Below the pieces are notes generated by a model. The model was not told the DNA's origin and did no database searches. It saw only the letters and a list, made by a program, of their open reading frames with translations. A program made the position numbers and the translations under genes. A stretch of 33,961 bases of DNA, taken from assembly GCA_010028495.1 (NCBI GenBank), contig RHCX01000007.1, positions 1-33,961 of the forward strand, given 5' to 3'. Positions 22,488 to 31,755 of the stretch are shown here, in pieces. Every line of letters begins with the position of its first letter. Position 1 is the stretch's first letter. Source of the DNA: Nitrososphaeria archaeon (GTDB lineage: Archaea > Thermoproteota > Nitrososphaeria > Nitrososphaerales > Nitrosopumilaceae).

Positions 22488-23543
22488 GTGAAGTTTGCCA
22501 AAAACATCCGATCGCACAGTATAGTCAGGCACGGGGGACCATACTCCATTTCGGGGTATGGTTCCAGAGTCTTGGATTTCAGCTCAAATGTCAATCCCTT
22601 AGGCTATCCTAGTACAGTAAAACTGAATCTGGACAAAATACCGGTCTATCCTGATCATGATTCTGTAAAGCTAAAGCAAGTCCTGTCAAGGTATGTCAAA
22701 ATTCCAAAACATAACATCACAATAGGAAACGGCGCAACCGAGATTATCTATGATTTTTGCCGAGCTACAACACCAAATCGAGTCTTGATCGTAGCTCCTA
22801 CCTTTGGCGAATACGAGGCAGCTTGCAGGCTTTGCGGTGCAAGACCGGAATTTTTTACCACGCTGAATCTGCAAAATGATTTGGAAGGATTTATCAAAAA
22901 AATTCCAAAAAATGGAATCGTCTTTGTATGTAATCCAAACAATCCTACCGGGGAATTGGTATCAAAAGAATCAATCATATCAATAATCAAGACAGCAAAA
23001 TCCAAATCATCGCTGGTCTTTGTTGATGAGTGCTTTATCGAACTGACACAAACACCTGATCAGTCTGTTTTAGATATGGTCTCAAAGTTTGACAATCTCT
23101 TTGTTCTGCGTTCTCTGACTAAATCATTTGGCCTTGCAGGATTACGACTTGGCTACGGAATTGGCAACAAAAATCTGGTTTCAATTTTGGATAAAATCAA
23201 GGTGCCTTGGAGTGTAAATGGCTTGGCTCATCAGGCTGGAATTTTGGCATTGTCTGATAAAAAATTCCTGCCAAAGACAAGAAAACTGATCAAAACAGAA
23301 TCCACATTTCTGATAAATTCGCTATCAAAGCTAGGTTTTTTCTGCTCTGATACAAAAACCAATTTCATCCTAATAAAAACAAAGCAACCGTCAAAAGTAT
23401 TACAAAAAAAATTACTGCAAAAAAACATTCTAGTGCGGGATTGCAGTAATTTCAGAGGGTTGGACAAATATCACATCAGAATTGCAGTTAGGACCAGAAA
23501 AGAAAACAAAAAACTGGTATCTGCATTTGAGGCCATACTATGA
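22488..23543 (+). CDS. cobD: L-threonine-O-3-phosphate decarboxylase-like PLP enzyme (CobD/HisC family)
   Basis: The 351-residue fold-type I PLP enzyme has the start HGGPYSISGYGSRVLDFSSN and VNPLG, typical of CobD, then NGATEIIYDFCR, NPNNPTGEL, VDECFIEL, and the PLP lysine in LRSLTKSFGLAGLRLGYG. CobD makes aminopropanol phosphate for the cobalamin nucleotide loop; HisC (histidinol-phosphate aminotransferase) is a close relative, but its position as first gene of a cobalamin operon favours CobD. The start is GTG at 22488. The stop overlaps the next ATG by 4 bases. Some thaumarchaeal relatives are annotated only as HisC. Confidence 0.82.
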   Translation: MKFAKNIRSHSIVRHGGPYSISGYGSRVLDFSSNVNPLGYPSTVKLNLDKIPVYPDHDSVKLKQVLSRYVKIPKHNITIGNGATEIIYDFCRATTPNRVLIVAPTFGEYEAACRLCGARPEFFTTLNLQNDLEGFIKKIPKNGIVFVCNPNNPTGELVSKESIISIIKTAKSKSSLVFVDECFIELTQTPDQSVLDMVSKFDNLFVLRSLTKSFGLAGLRLGYGIGNKNLVSILDKIKVPWSVNGLAHQAGILALSDKKFLPKTRKLIKTESTFLINSLSKLGFFCSDTKTNFILIKTKQPSKVLQKKLLQKNILVRDCSNFRGLDKYHIRIAVRTRKENKKLVSAFEAIL

Positions 23544-24373
23544 CTAAAACTCTGATGATTCAGGGTACATCATCCGGTGCAGGCAAAACAACTCTTGTTG
23601 CTGCCTTGTGCAGAATTTTCTCAAACAAGGGTTATTCCGTAGCACCCTTCAAGTCGCAAAACATGTCCAATTATTCCTACAAGGACGGCTTTGAGATATC
23701 CCAAGCGCAAGCTATCCAAGCAATAGCTGCGCAGGCCGAAATCTCGCCACACATGAACCCAATTTTGCTAAAGCCGCTTGGAAATTACATCAGCAATGTC
23801 GTTATCCAAGGAAAACCGTACAAGAAAATGTCTGCCAAAAATTACTATGAAAAATTTGCCCTAAAACAAGGAATCAAAGTTGCAATGGAATCATTTGATT
23901 ATTTGAAATCAAAATATGATGTTATAATACTAGAAGGTGCAGGCTCGCCAGCCGAGATAAACCTGCAAAAATACGACATTGCAAACATGAAGATGGCAGA
24001 ACTAGCTCACTCTCCAGTACTTTTGGTTGCAGACATTGAAAAAGGAGGCTCGTTTGCTAGCCTGGCAGGCACAATGTCCCTGTTGCCAAAAAACCATCAA
24101 AATCTAGTCAAAGGCTTTGTCATAAACAAATTCCGAGGCAACAAAGCTCTACTCCAGCCTGGATTCCGAAAACTAAAACAAATAACATCTAAATCCGTTT
24201 TTGGTGTAATACCATATGTTGAGCTAGATTTGCCAAACGAGGACTCACTTGATAACAGGGTTCATCTTTTCAGAAAGCAAAACCAAAAAAGACTAGACTC
24301 ACAAATTGACAAGCTAGCCAGTATGGTGCAAAAAAACCTCGACATCAAATCAATTGAAGGAATGATCCAATGA
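23540..24373 (+). CDS. cobQ: Cobyric acid synthase (CobQ/CbiP) lacking the glutaminase domain
   Basis: The 277-residue product has the CobQ N-terminal ATPase domain: MIQGTSSGAGKTTLVAALCR (P-loop), APFKSQNMSNYSY, LKPLGNYISNVVIQGKPYKK, ILEGAGSPAEINL, LVADIEKGGSFASLAGTM, and GVIPYVELDLPNEDSLD. CobQ converts adenosylcobyrinic acid a,c-diamide to cobyric acid by four amidations. In usual CobQ (near 480-500 residues) a class I glutaminase domain follows; here the chain passes straight to what looks like the normal C-terminal helix (RLDSQIDKLASMVQKNLDIK) and ends. There is no Cys/His/Glu triad. It overlaps its neighbours by 4 bases at both ends. Either ammonia-dependent or an in-frame deletion. Confidence 0.82.
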   Translation: MTKTLMIQGTSSGAGKTTLVAALCRIFSNKGYSVAPFKSQNMSNYSYKDGFEISQAQAIQAIAAQAEISPHMNPILLKPLGNYISNVVIQGKPYKKMSAKNYYEKFALKQGIKVAMESFDYLKSKYDVIILEGAGSPAEINLQKYDIANMKMAELAHSPVLLVADIEKGGSFASLAGTMSLLPKNHQNLVKGFVINKFRGNKALLQPGFRKLKQITSKSVFGVIPYVELDLPNEDSLDNRVHLFRKQNQKRLDSQIDKLASMVQKNLDIKSIEGMIQ

Positions 24374-25329
24374 TTCCGGTTCTAGTTGTGATTGGAGCAT
24401 TGGCACTTGACTTTGCCTTTGGCGATCCAAGATCGAAATATCACCCGACAGCTTGGGTTGGAACTATAATTGCAAAAACAATACCATTTGCAAAATCACA
24501 AAACCCGACAGCTGAAAAACTTGGTGGAATTTTAGTTACAACATCCATAACGGGACTGGTCGCAGTACTGTTGCTTTCATTCCAAGTTTTCACAAGCTTT
24601 GATGATATCATATCAACTATAATCCTGACAATAATTGGTTCTGTACTTCTCAAAACAACAATTGCCATTCACGGACTAGAAAAACATGGTAGACTAGTCA
24701 TGGAGTCCATATCAAAAAATAACCTAAATGAAGCACAGAATAGGCTTGCGATGCTGGTAAAACGAAGCACAAAACAGCTGGACAAAAATCATGTTATTTC
24801 AGGAGTTTTGGAAACAACCAGTGAAAATATTGTAGATGGAGTCACAGGACCATTGTTCTATTTTGGGCTGTTTGGCCTGCCTGGAGCATTCGTGTATCGA
24901 ACAATAAACACACTTGATTCTATGGTTGGCTACAAAGATTCCATATTTTCCAATGTGGGCTGGTTTGCGGCAAACTGCGACAAGGTCCTAAACTATGTTC
25001 CCTCAAGAATCACAGGATACGTGATGGTCTTATCTGCAATGCTAGTAGGTGCAGACTGGAAAAACTCGTTACACATAATGAAGTCAGACGGTAACAAGAC
25101 ATCCAGTCCAAATGCTGGAATCCCAATGGCTGCAATGGCTGGCGCATTGCACACAAGATTTGAAAAAATCGATCACTATTCCTTGGGAAACGGAACTGCC
25201 GAGCTAGATCAGACTCACTTCAAATCCGCCATATTGATAATGAAAACAACTTGTGTATTGTTCTGCGGAATGGTAACTATACCGCTGATAATAATTCTGA
25301 ACTATTTGGGATGGTGGATTCATGTTTAG
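24370..25329 (+). CDS. cbiB: Adenosylcobinamide-phosphate synthase (CbiB/CobD)
   Basis: The 319-residue membrane protein joins cobyric acid with aminopropanol phosphate. It has the family start DFAFGDPRSKYHPTAWVG, NLNEAQNRLAMLVKRSTKQL, the VDGVTGPLFYFGLFGLPGAF block, YRTINTLDSMVGYKD, and GWFAANCDKVLNYVPSRITG, with four to six hydrophobic helices. It overlaps the cobQ-like gene by 4 bases and the cobS gene by 8 bases, so all are translationally coupled. Name clash: bacterial CobD in the aerobic nomenclature is this enzyme. Confidence 0.93.
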   Translation: MIPVLVVIGALALDFAFGDPRSKYHPTAWVGTIIAKTIPFAKSQNPTAEKLGGILVTTSITGLVAVLLLSFQVFTSFDDIISTIILTIIGSVLLKTTIAIHGLEKHGRLVMESISKNNLNEAQNRLAMLVKRSTKQLDKNHVISGVLETTSENIVDGVTGPLFYFGLFGLPGAFVYRTINTLDSMVGYKDSIFSNVGWFAANCDKVLNYVPSRITGYVMVLSAMLVGADWKNSLHIMKSDGNKTSSPNAGIPMAAMAGALHTRFEKIDHYSLGNGTAELDQTHFKSAILIMKTTCVLFCGMVTIPLIIILNYLGWWIHV

Positions 25330-26047
25330 ACAAGCAGGTTCGGTCTTTTCATTTCTGACAATAATCCCGTCTGGCAGCTCAGATCTGCAAACGGTTGCAA
25401 AACACATGTATCTTTTTCCAGTGATTGGAATTGCGATAGGCCTATTGATTGGTGCTGTAGGTTGGGGCCTGTCGTTTTTCTTGGAGCCATTGGTTGTTGG
25501 GTTGCTAGTTGCCGCAAGTCTCGTATTGATCACCGGCATACATCACACCGACGGCCTGTCGGATTTTGCAGACGGCTTGATGGTCAAAGGCTCTAAGGAA
25601 AAAAAACTTGAAGTGATGCGAGACCCAAAGGTAGGTTCTGCAGGAATTGTTGCAATTGTGTTTTATGTAGCAGCTGCTGTAATTGCACTTTCTTTTATGA
25701 AAGGCTTTGAGCTGTTTTACGCAATTTTGATTGGCGAAGTCATTGCCAAGTTCTGCATGGTGTTATCTGCAAGTATAGGACCTTCAGCTTGGCATGGCTC
25801 TAATTCAGCATTCATCGAATCAATGAAGGACAAGAAAAAGCTGGTAGTCGCAGGTGCAATTACCATATCTGTAATTGTATTATTCCAAAATAATGCCGGG
25901 TTTGTAGCCTTGGCAGCCGCAATTGCAGTGACTCTGGTCATAATGGGTGTTTCCAAGCGTAGCTTTGGCGGAATCTCTGGCGATATAATGGGCGCAATAA
26001 ACGAGCTTGCACGAGTATCGTCGTTTTTAGTTCTGGCATCTCTATGA
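25322..26047 (+). CDS. cobS: Cobalamin synthase (adenosylcobinamide-GDP ribazoletransferase, CobS)
   Basis: The 241-residue polytopic membrane protein has the CobS signature GIHHTDGLSDFADGLM, with its Mg-binding Asp residues, followed by MRDPKVGSAGIVAIVFYVAA and GGISGDIMGAINELARV. It joins the activated corrinoid to the lower-ligand base at the membrane. Thaumarchaea are known producers of cobalamin. It starts inside the cbiB end and overlaps the next gene by 4 bases. Confidence 0.93.
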   Translation: MFRQAGSVFSFLTIIPSGSSDLQTVAKHMYLFPVIGIAIGLLIGAVGWGLSFFLEPLVVGLLVAASLVLITGIHHTDGLSDFADGLMVKGSKEKKLEVMRDPKVGSAGIVAIVFYVAAAVIALSFMKGFELFYAILIGEVIAKFCMVLSASIGPSAWHGSNSAFIESMKDKKKLVVAGAITISVIVLFQNNAGFVALAAAIAVTLVIMGVSKRSFGGISGDIMGAINELARVSSFLVLASL

Positions 26048-26616
26048 TTGCGCTGATAATGGCCGGGGGCAAGGGAACAAGAATGAATATGCCAGAAGAA
26101 AAACTCCTCCTCAAGTACAAAAAACCGACAATCCTACATGTTATAGGTGCACTACAAAACTCAAAATGCTTTTCCAAGATTTTTGCCGCAACCAGCCCAA
26201 ATTCTCCAAACACAGAAAAACTAATCTCAGAACATATTGACATAATCAAGACTGGTGGCAAGGACTATGTCACTGACCTGAATTATGCATTATCGGCTCT
26301 GGATGATTTTGTCTTTGTGGTGTCTGGCGATCTACCTTTACTAGATTACACCGTAATACAAGATCTTGTGTCAAAACACCAAAAAGATACTCAATGGCAA
26401 AGCTTTGTTGTGACAGAAAAATTCCTAGACCAAAACAAACTGTCTTTGGAATATTCTACAACTGTGGATGGTGAACAATGCTATTACACGGGAATCTCTA
26501 TTGTGAATCCAAAGGGGTCAAATCAAGAAACCTGCACTATACACAATGACATCAAAATTGCAATAAATCTGAATACAAAAGAAGATTATTCTAAAATTCC
26601 TAAAACTGTTCCGTGA
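26044..26616 (+). CDS. cobY: GTP:adenosylcobinamide-phosphate guanylyltransferase (CobY)
   Basis: The 190-residue nucleotidyltransferase has the GTP-binding start LIMAGGKGTRMNMPEEKLLL, KTGGKDYVTDLNYAL, and a metal-binding VSGDLPLLD. CobY is the archaeal replacement for bacterial CobU; unlike CobU, it has no kinase activity. Its place behind cobS supports this reading over other nucleotidyltransferases. Its last 31 bases overlap, tail to tail, the end of the S27e gene. Confidence 0.9.
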   Translation: MIALIMAGGKGTRMNMPEEKLLLKYKKPTILHVIGALQNSKCFSKIFAATSPNSPNTEKLISEHIDIIKTGGKDYVTDLNYALSALDDFVFVVSGDLPLLDYTVIQDLVSKHQKDTQWQSFVVTEKFLDQNKLSLEYSTTVDGEQCYYTGISIVNPKGSNQETCTIHNDIKIAINLNTKEDYSKIPKTVP

Positions 26617-26786
26617 ATCTTTGCGACAGATCCTGTCGGCTCTGCTATTACATTACCGCAAGACTTGCAAGTAACCGGGCTTGAAACATGCGAATACAGA
26701 ATGTTCTCAGCGCTACACTCTTTGCATTGTACCTTTTGGAATTTGCTCTTTGGCTTTGGAACCAAGATATGTGCTCGTTTTGTCAT
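26586..26786 (-). CDS. rps27e: Ribosomal protein S27e
   Basis: The 66-residue protein of the small subunit has the S27e zinc ribbon with C-x2-C...C-x2-C: VQCKECSAENILYSHVSSPV and TCKSCG, followed by GSVAKIHGTVLGILE, the usual end. It begins inside the stop of the L44e gene with a 4-base overlap, so the two are translationally coupled, as in many archaea. Confidence 0.95.
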   Translation of the reverse strand: MTKRAHILVPKPKSKFQKVQCKECSAENILYSHVSSPVTCKSCGNVIAEPTGSVAKIHGTVLGILE

Positions 26787-27061
26787 GCTGTTAACTCCAA
26801 TTTACGTAGTCTAATACCGTGTTTCATAGTTTTCTTTTTGCATTGAGGACATGTAAAAATCAATGTCTGCTTTTTAGTAGTTTTAGCTGGTTTTGCTAGT
26901 TTTGGGAATTTCTGTCCTCCATACCCCTTTTTGTCCTCCTCGTGTCTTCGCTCACCTATTGCCGAACCTCTTCTTTTTCCGGCTTTGTACAAGGCGACTT
27001 TTTGAGCAGTATGTGTCTTACATTTAGGACAATATCTGTTCATTTCCTTGGGTACGTTCAT
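26783..27061 (-). CDS. rpl44e: Ribosomal protein L44e
   Basis: The 92-residue large-subunit protein has two zinc-binding pairs (YCPKCKTHTAQK and FTCPQCKKKTMKHGIRLRKL) around a basic loop with KRRGSAIGERRHEEDKKGYG and GQKFPKLAKPAKTTKK, as in family L44e. The ATG at 27061 is the conserved start (MNVPKEMNRYCP); a TTTAAA box centred near 27088 is about 27 bases upstream. A longer reading to 27094 is not needed. Confidence 0.93.
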   Translation of the reverse strand: MNVPKEMNRYCPKCKTHTAQKVALYKAGKRRGSAIGERRHEEDKKGYGGQKFPKLAKPAKTTKKQTLIFTCPQCKKKTMKHGIRLRKLELTA

Positions 27062-27140
27062 AGAAAAAGACCTCCGACTTGGTAATTTAAACAATGACCC
27101 TCATTGAACCTATAATAGAGCGTGCTCCAAACTGACTGGC

Positions 27141-28890
27141 ATGTCTAGTCTTACCCTGATTAATTCTATGAATGCCGTTGCCATGGGTGACAAAAAGGCA
27201 GACATTATTCTCAAGAATTGTTCTCTGGTTAATGTTTACACCAAAGAGATCAACTCTAGCATTCAGGTTGCCATTATTCAAGACAGAATTGCCTATGTCG
27301 GACCAGATGCAACACATGCAGCAGGATCAAAAACAACAATAATAGATCTGGAAGGAAAATATCTTACTCCAGGCTTTGCAGATCCTCATGTCCACATTGA
27401 CCAGTTTGTAATGCCGTCAGAGCTTGCAAAACAGTCTTTATTGTGTGGCACTACGAGTCTTTTTTCCGATCCGATTGATATTGTCAGTGTTTGTGGTTTT
27501 GCAGGCCTAAAACAATTTGTAAAATCATGTTCTGGTCTTCCGATTAGAATTTTCTCTGTAACTCCTGGCGGTTTACCGGTGGATCCCAAGTTCAGCCATG
27601 GAAAGGCATTATCGATATCAGAAGAAAAATCCGCACTAAAACTGGATAGCATTGTAGGCCTTGGCGAAGTGTTTTCCTGGACCAAGGTAACATCAAGAGA
27701 TCCGCAAACTATGAAAAAACTGGCGCAAATGCTTGACCAAAACTGTCTGATTAACGGCCATACTGCAGGGGCATCTGATAGAAAGCTAAACGCATACATT
27801 TCTTCGGGAATCTTTTCGTGCCACGAGCCAATCGATTATGCCCAAGTAATGGAGCGACTCAGGCTTGGAATGTGGGTTATGATGAGGTTCTATTCGTAGG
27901 GACCTAAAAAACATCATTCCTCAAGTAATTCAAAACAAGCCATATCTTTCAAGGCTGATGTTCTGCTCTGATGGCCTGGACCCGTTAGATATTACAGAAT
28001 ATGGCCACATTGATCATTGTGTCAGAGAGGCAATTCGATTAGGCATGGACAAAATCGACGCAGTGTCTTGCGCATCAAAGACAACATTTGACTATTACAA
28101 TATGGGAAAAGACTTGGGGGGAATAGCGCCTGGAAAACTTGCAGACATGCTAGTCTTTGATGATCTTGAGCAAAAACCAAGGCGAGTCTTTGTTGGCGGC
28201 AAGCTAGTTGCATCCAATGGAAGCATTGTCACAAAGATTCGCAAAGATGTCTTACCTTCTTGGATTACAAAAACGGTCAAACTCAAGCCAATGTCTGAGA
28301 AGAATTTTGTCATATCCAGCAAAAACCAAACAGTCACTGCAAACGTAATAGAAATGGATACCGAAATCATCACGAAATTATCTACTGCAGATCTTTCAGT
28401 ACGAGACGAAAATGTGATGCCTTCCATGGATAAGGACATCTGGAAGGTAGCAGCCTTTGATAGGACATATGGCTCAGGCAAGGGAGTGGTTGGATTTCTG
28501 AAAAACTTTGGAGCAAACATTGGCGCCTTTGCCTCGACTTGGAGCTTCCATGAAAATGACCTGATAGTTATTGGCTCTTCAGAAAAAGAGATGGCTCAGG
28601 CAGCAAACCATCTGATAAAATCGCAAGGCGGAATGGTCATAGTAAAAGAGGGCAAGGTCATCTCGTTTTTGCCACTACAAGTAGGCGGAATAGTGTCAAA
28701 AAATCCATTTGAGGACGTATTGTATAGATTCACAGGCATAAACCAAACTTTACGAGATAATGGATGCAAGTTCCAAAGACCTCATCTAATGCCATTGTTC
28801 CTCCCATTTCTTGCCTTGCCGTCGATTAGGATACTCCATTCGGGAATAATAGACGTCAAAAAGAGATCTGTGATCTCACCCATAGCCTAG
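27141..28890 (+). pseudogene. ade: Adenine deaminase gene split by a frameshift
   Basis: Two frames form one adenine deaminase of about 580 residues, which converts adenine to hypoxanthine. The first part (27141-27899) has PGFADPHVHIDQFVMPSELA with the metal-binding HxH, GLGEVF, GHTAGASDRKLNAYIS and LRLGMWVMM, then leaves the family pattern and stops. From GGT at 27886 the next frame gives GSIRRDLKNIIPQ without a gap, then MFCSDGLDPLDITEYGHIDH and the C-terminal domain to 28890. Family members read REGS where this has the break, so loss of five bases is the simplest explanation. The substrate is inferred from the family; HIDQ and DPIDI differ from the common HIES and DPHEI. Confidence 0.78.
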
Positions 28891-28931
28891 CAAACTTTTA
28901 AAAAAGGGTCTCAGAGATTTTTTCGTATAAC

Positions 28932-30405
28932 ATGGCATCAATTCAGCAAACACCAAATGGACCGGTACTAGTACTAAAAGAAAGCGCTCTACAGCAAAAA
29001 GGCAGAGACGCACAGAAAAACAACATCATGGCTGCAAAACTCGTAGCAGATCTGGTCAGATCAAGCCTAGGTCCTAGAGGTATGGACAAGATGCTAGTTG
29101 ATTCCATTGGCGATGTAACTATAACAAACGATGGTGCCACAATCCTCAAAGAAATTGATGTTCAGCACCCAGCAGCAAAAATGATGGTAGAGATTGCAAA
29201 AACCATTGACAATGAAGTAGGTGATGGCACAACATCTTCAGTGATATTTGCAGGCGCGTTGCTAGAAAAAGCAGAAGAACTCTTGGCAAAAGATGTCCAT
29301 TCCTCAGTTATCATTGAAGGTTATCAAGCAGCACAGGAAAAGGTCATGGAGTTATTGTCACAAATCGCAAAGAAAATTGAGCCAACGGACGAAGAATCAT
29401 TATTAAAAATAGCAACAACAAGCATGCAATCAAAATTAATCTCTGAAGATTCAAGTGTTTTATCAAAACTAGTAGTTGATGCGGTCTTACGTGTAGCGGA
29501 AAAGAAAGGCGACAAATACGTAGTAGATCTCGATAACATCAAAGTAGAGAAAAAGGCAGGAAGCTCAATCCAGGCAACTGAACTAGTGCGAGGAATCGTA
29601 CTGGACAAAGAAGTTGTCCACAGTGGAATGCCAACAAAAATCGAAAAAGCAAAGATAGCACTACTAAACGCAGCACTCGAAGTAGAAAAAACCGAGATGA
29701 GTGCAGAAATCAGAATTACAGACCCGACTCAAATGCAAATGTTCCTAGAGGAAGAAAACAGAATGCTCAAGTCAATGGTGGATAAACTGCAAAGAGTAGG
29801 AGCAAATGTTCTGATCTGCCAAAAAGGAATTGACGACATTGCACAGCATTATTTGGCAAAATATGGAATTTTATCGGTTAGACGAGTAAAGGAATCAGAC
29901 ATGACAAAACTTGCTAAAGCAACAGGTGGACGAATCACCACAAACCTTGATGATATGACCGAGAGTAGTTGATGAGGTTGACCGATCCCTGCATGACTCT
30001 CTGATGGTAGTAAAAGACGTAATTGAAAAGCCAGCAATCGTAGCCGGCGGAGGTGCACCAGAAGCATATCTGGCATCGCAGCTCAAAGAATGGTCCGATA
30101 ACTTTGAAGGACGACAACAACTAGCCATTAGAAAATATGCAGAGGCACTAGAGGTAATCCCATTGACAATATCTGAAAATGCAGGCATGGATCCAATTGA
30201 TACCATGACAACTCTTCGAGCAAGACAAAGCAATGGCAGAAAATGGGCAGGAATCAACGCCAAAGCGGGTAGAATTGATGATATGCTCTCTTTGAATATT
30301 GTAGAGCCAGTGGCCGTAAAAGAGCAGATCTCAAAATCCGCAACAGAGGCCGCCTGCATGATTTTGAGAATTGATGACGTGATTGCAGTCTCTGGCAAAA
30401 AATAA
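28932..30405 (+). pseudogene. thsA: Thermosome (group II chaperonin) subunit with internal deletion and frameshift
   Basis: The first frame (28932-29972) reads a chaperonin from [20 protein letters not shown] through [28 protein letters not shown] and [19 protein letters not shown], then stops. The next frame continues from AGA at 29962 as [39 protein letters not shown] and ILRIDDVIAVSGKK to 30405. Homologs have roughly 40 more residues between these parts, including the EGCKNPKSVTILLRGG-type segment. So about 120 bases plus a frame change are missing. The ATP-ase pieces are present in both halves, but no full protein can be made. Thaumarchaea usually carry more than one thermosome gene, so loss might be tolerated. 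Confidence 0.82.
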
Positions 30406-30437
30406 ACCATAAAACATTATCTGTTGTCTAGGATTTT

Positions 30438-31298
30438 GTGTATAAAATCGGAATTGATCTAGGCGGAACAAAAATCGAGGGAATCTGCCTTGATGAAAAC
30501 TTGAACGTAATTCAGAGAAAACGAATCCCAACAAACCAACAAAACGGATATCGACACATAGTTGACTCTATTGTGTCTTTAACTAACGAACTTTCAAAAA
30601 ATATCTCTGATTATTCGATTGGAATCTGTACTCCTGGTGCAATATCAAAAAAAACCGGCCTTATCAAAAACAGCAACACACAATGCCTTATTGGTATGCC
30701 TCTAAAAGAAGATCTACAAAAAGCACTTGGCAAAAGAATTGCAATGGAAAATGATGCAAACTGTTTTGCAATGGCAGAAGCCAAGCTTGGTTCAGGTATT
30801 GGATTTGATGTTGTGTTTGGGGTAATAATGGGTACTGGAGTTGGAGGTGGTATTGTAATTAATGGCAAAATACACAACGGCAGAACAAACATTGCAGGAG
30901 AATGGGGACATCACAAATTGCACCATAACGGAAATGCATGCTATTGCGGAAAATGTGGTTGCGTAGAGACTTACATAAGCGGTCCAGCATTAGAAAAAAG
31001 GTGGACAGAGCTTACTGGCAAAGCTCAATTTGTGCCTGAAATCATCAAAAATCTGGATGATGCACAAAAATGGAAACAAGAGTTTTTGGATAATTTTGGT
31101 ATTGGACTTGCGAATGTGATTGATATCTTGGACCCAGACGTAATAGTACTTGGAGGGGGATTGTCAAATATTGATTTTCTTTACACGCAAGGCAAACAAT
31201 CTGTATATGATAATGTGTTCAGCGATGTGGTTGATACGCCTATTTTGCGGAATAAATTAGGTGATTCTGCAGGTGTGTTCGGCGCCGCTTTACTTTAA
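30438..31298 (+). CDS. ROK family sugar kinase
   Basis: The 286-residue kinase has the ATP phosphate-binding start YKIGIDLGGTKIEGICLDEN, GICTPGAI, catalytic Asp in MENDANCFAMAEAKLGSG, IMGTGVGGGIVINGKIHNG, the AGEWGHH sugar-binding motif and the ROK zinc motif CYCGKCGCVETYISGP. It would phosphorylate glucose, N-acetylglucosamine or fructose; the GEWGHH-LHHNG pattern does not fix the substrate. The start is GTG at 30438. The gene converges with the next one with a single base between them. Confidence 0.9.
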   Translation: MYKIGIDLGGTKIEGICLDENLNVIQRKRIPTNQQNGYRHIVDSIVSLTNELSKNISDYSIGICTPGAISKKTGLIKNSNTQCLIGMPLKEDLQKALGKRIAMENDANCFAMAEAKLGSGIGFDVVFGVIMGTGVGGGIVINGKIHNGRTNIAGEWGHHKLHHNGNACYCGKCGCVETYISGPALEKRWTELTGKAQFVPEIIKNLDDAQKWKQEFLDNFGIGLANVIDILDPDVIVLGGGLSNIDFLYTQGKQSVYDNVFSDVVDTPILRNKLGDSAGVFGAALL

Positions 31299-31299
31299 T

Positions 31300-31704
31300 T
31301 CAAAAATTCTCATATGCATGATATGACATTTTTTTTGCTTCATTTAGCAATGTCGAGCAAATTCTGATAATATCTGATTTGTTTTCAAGAGTAGTATGTT
31401 CTCTTTCTAGAATTTTTCCAAATTCAGGATCATTTCTGAGTTTTTTGTATTCCTTTTCATACCAAATCAAAAAATTAATTGCATCTATTTTACCTGTCTT
31501 TTTTGCAACCGATTTGAATTTTTCAAGACCTATTCTTTCTATTTTGAGTGAAAATTTTACATTGTATTCGTCTAAAAGGTGTAAAAATATCTCATGAATG
31601 TTTTTTACAAAACTGTGCAGCTCAACTTGGATTTCTTGTTCTGACAGACTGTGCATTTTTTGAAGAATAATCTCGGATTCTGAAATTTTTTTAGTTGCCG
31701 TCAT
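31300..31704 (-). CDS. Hypothetical helical protein, 134 residues
   Basis: I do not recognise this family. The product is almost wholly helical and charged, with SEQEIQVELHSFVKNIHEIF, LEKFKSVAKKTGKIDAINFL and NKSDIIRICSTLLNEAKKMS as candidate helices and no membrane span. It looks like a small cytosolic thaumarchaeal protein. The ATG at 31704 lies 26 bases from a GATATAATAATC box, so its mRNA is probably leaderless. Confidence 0.6.
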   Translation of the reverse strand: MTATKKISESEIILQKMHSLSEQEIQVELHSFVKNIHEIFLHLLDEYNVKFSLKIERIGLEKFKSVAKKTGKIDAINFLIWYEKEYKKLRNDPEFGKILEREHTTLENKSDIIRICSTLLNEAKKMSYHAYENF

Positions 31705-31755
31705 ATCATATTCAAAGTTATTTGATTATTATATCGTATACTAAGTTAATTTCAG

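Noticed and set aside
27062-27075. GGAGGT before the L44e gene as a Shine-Dalgarno site
   Set aside because: The TATA box near 27088 predicts a transcription start at the ATG itself, so this sequence would probably not be in the mRNA.
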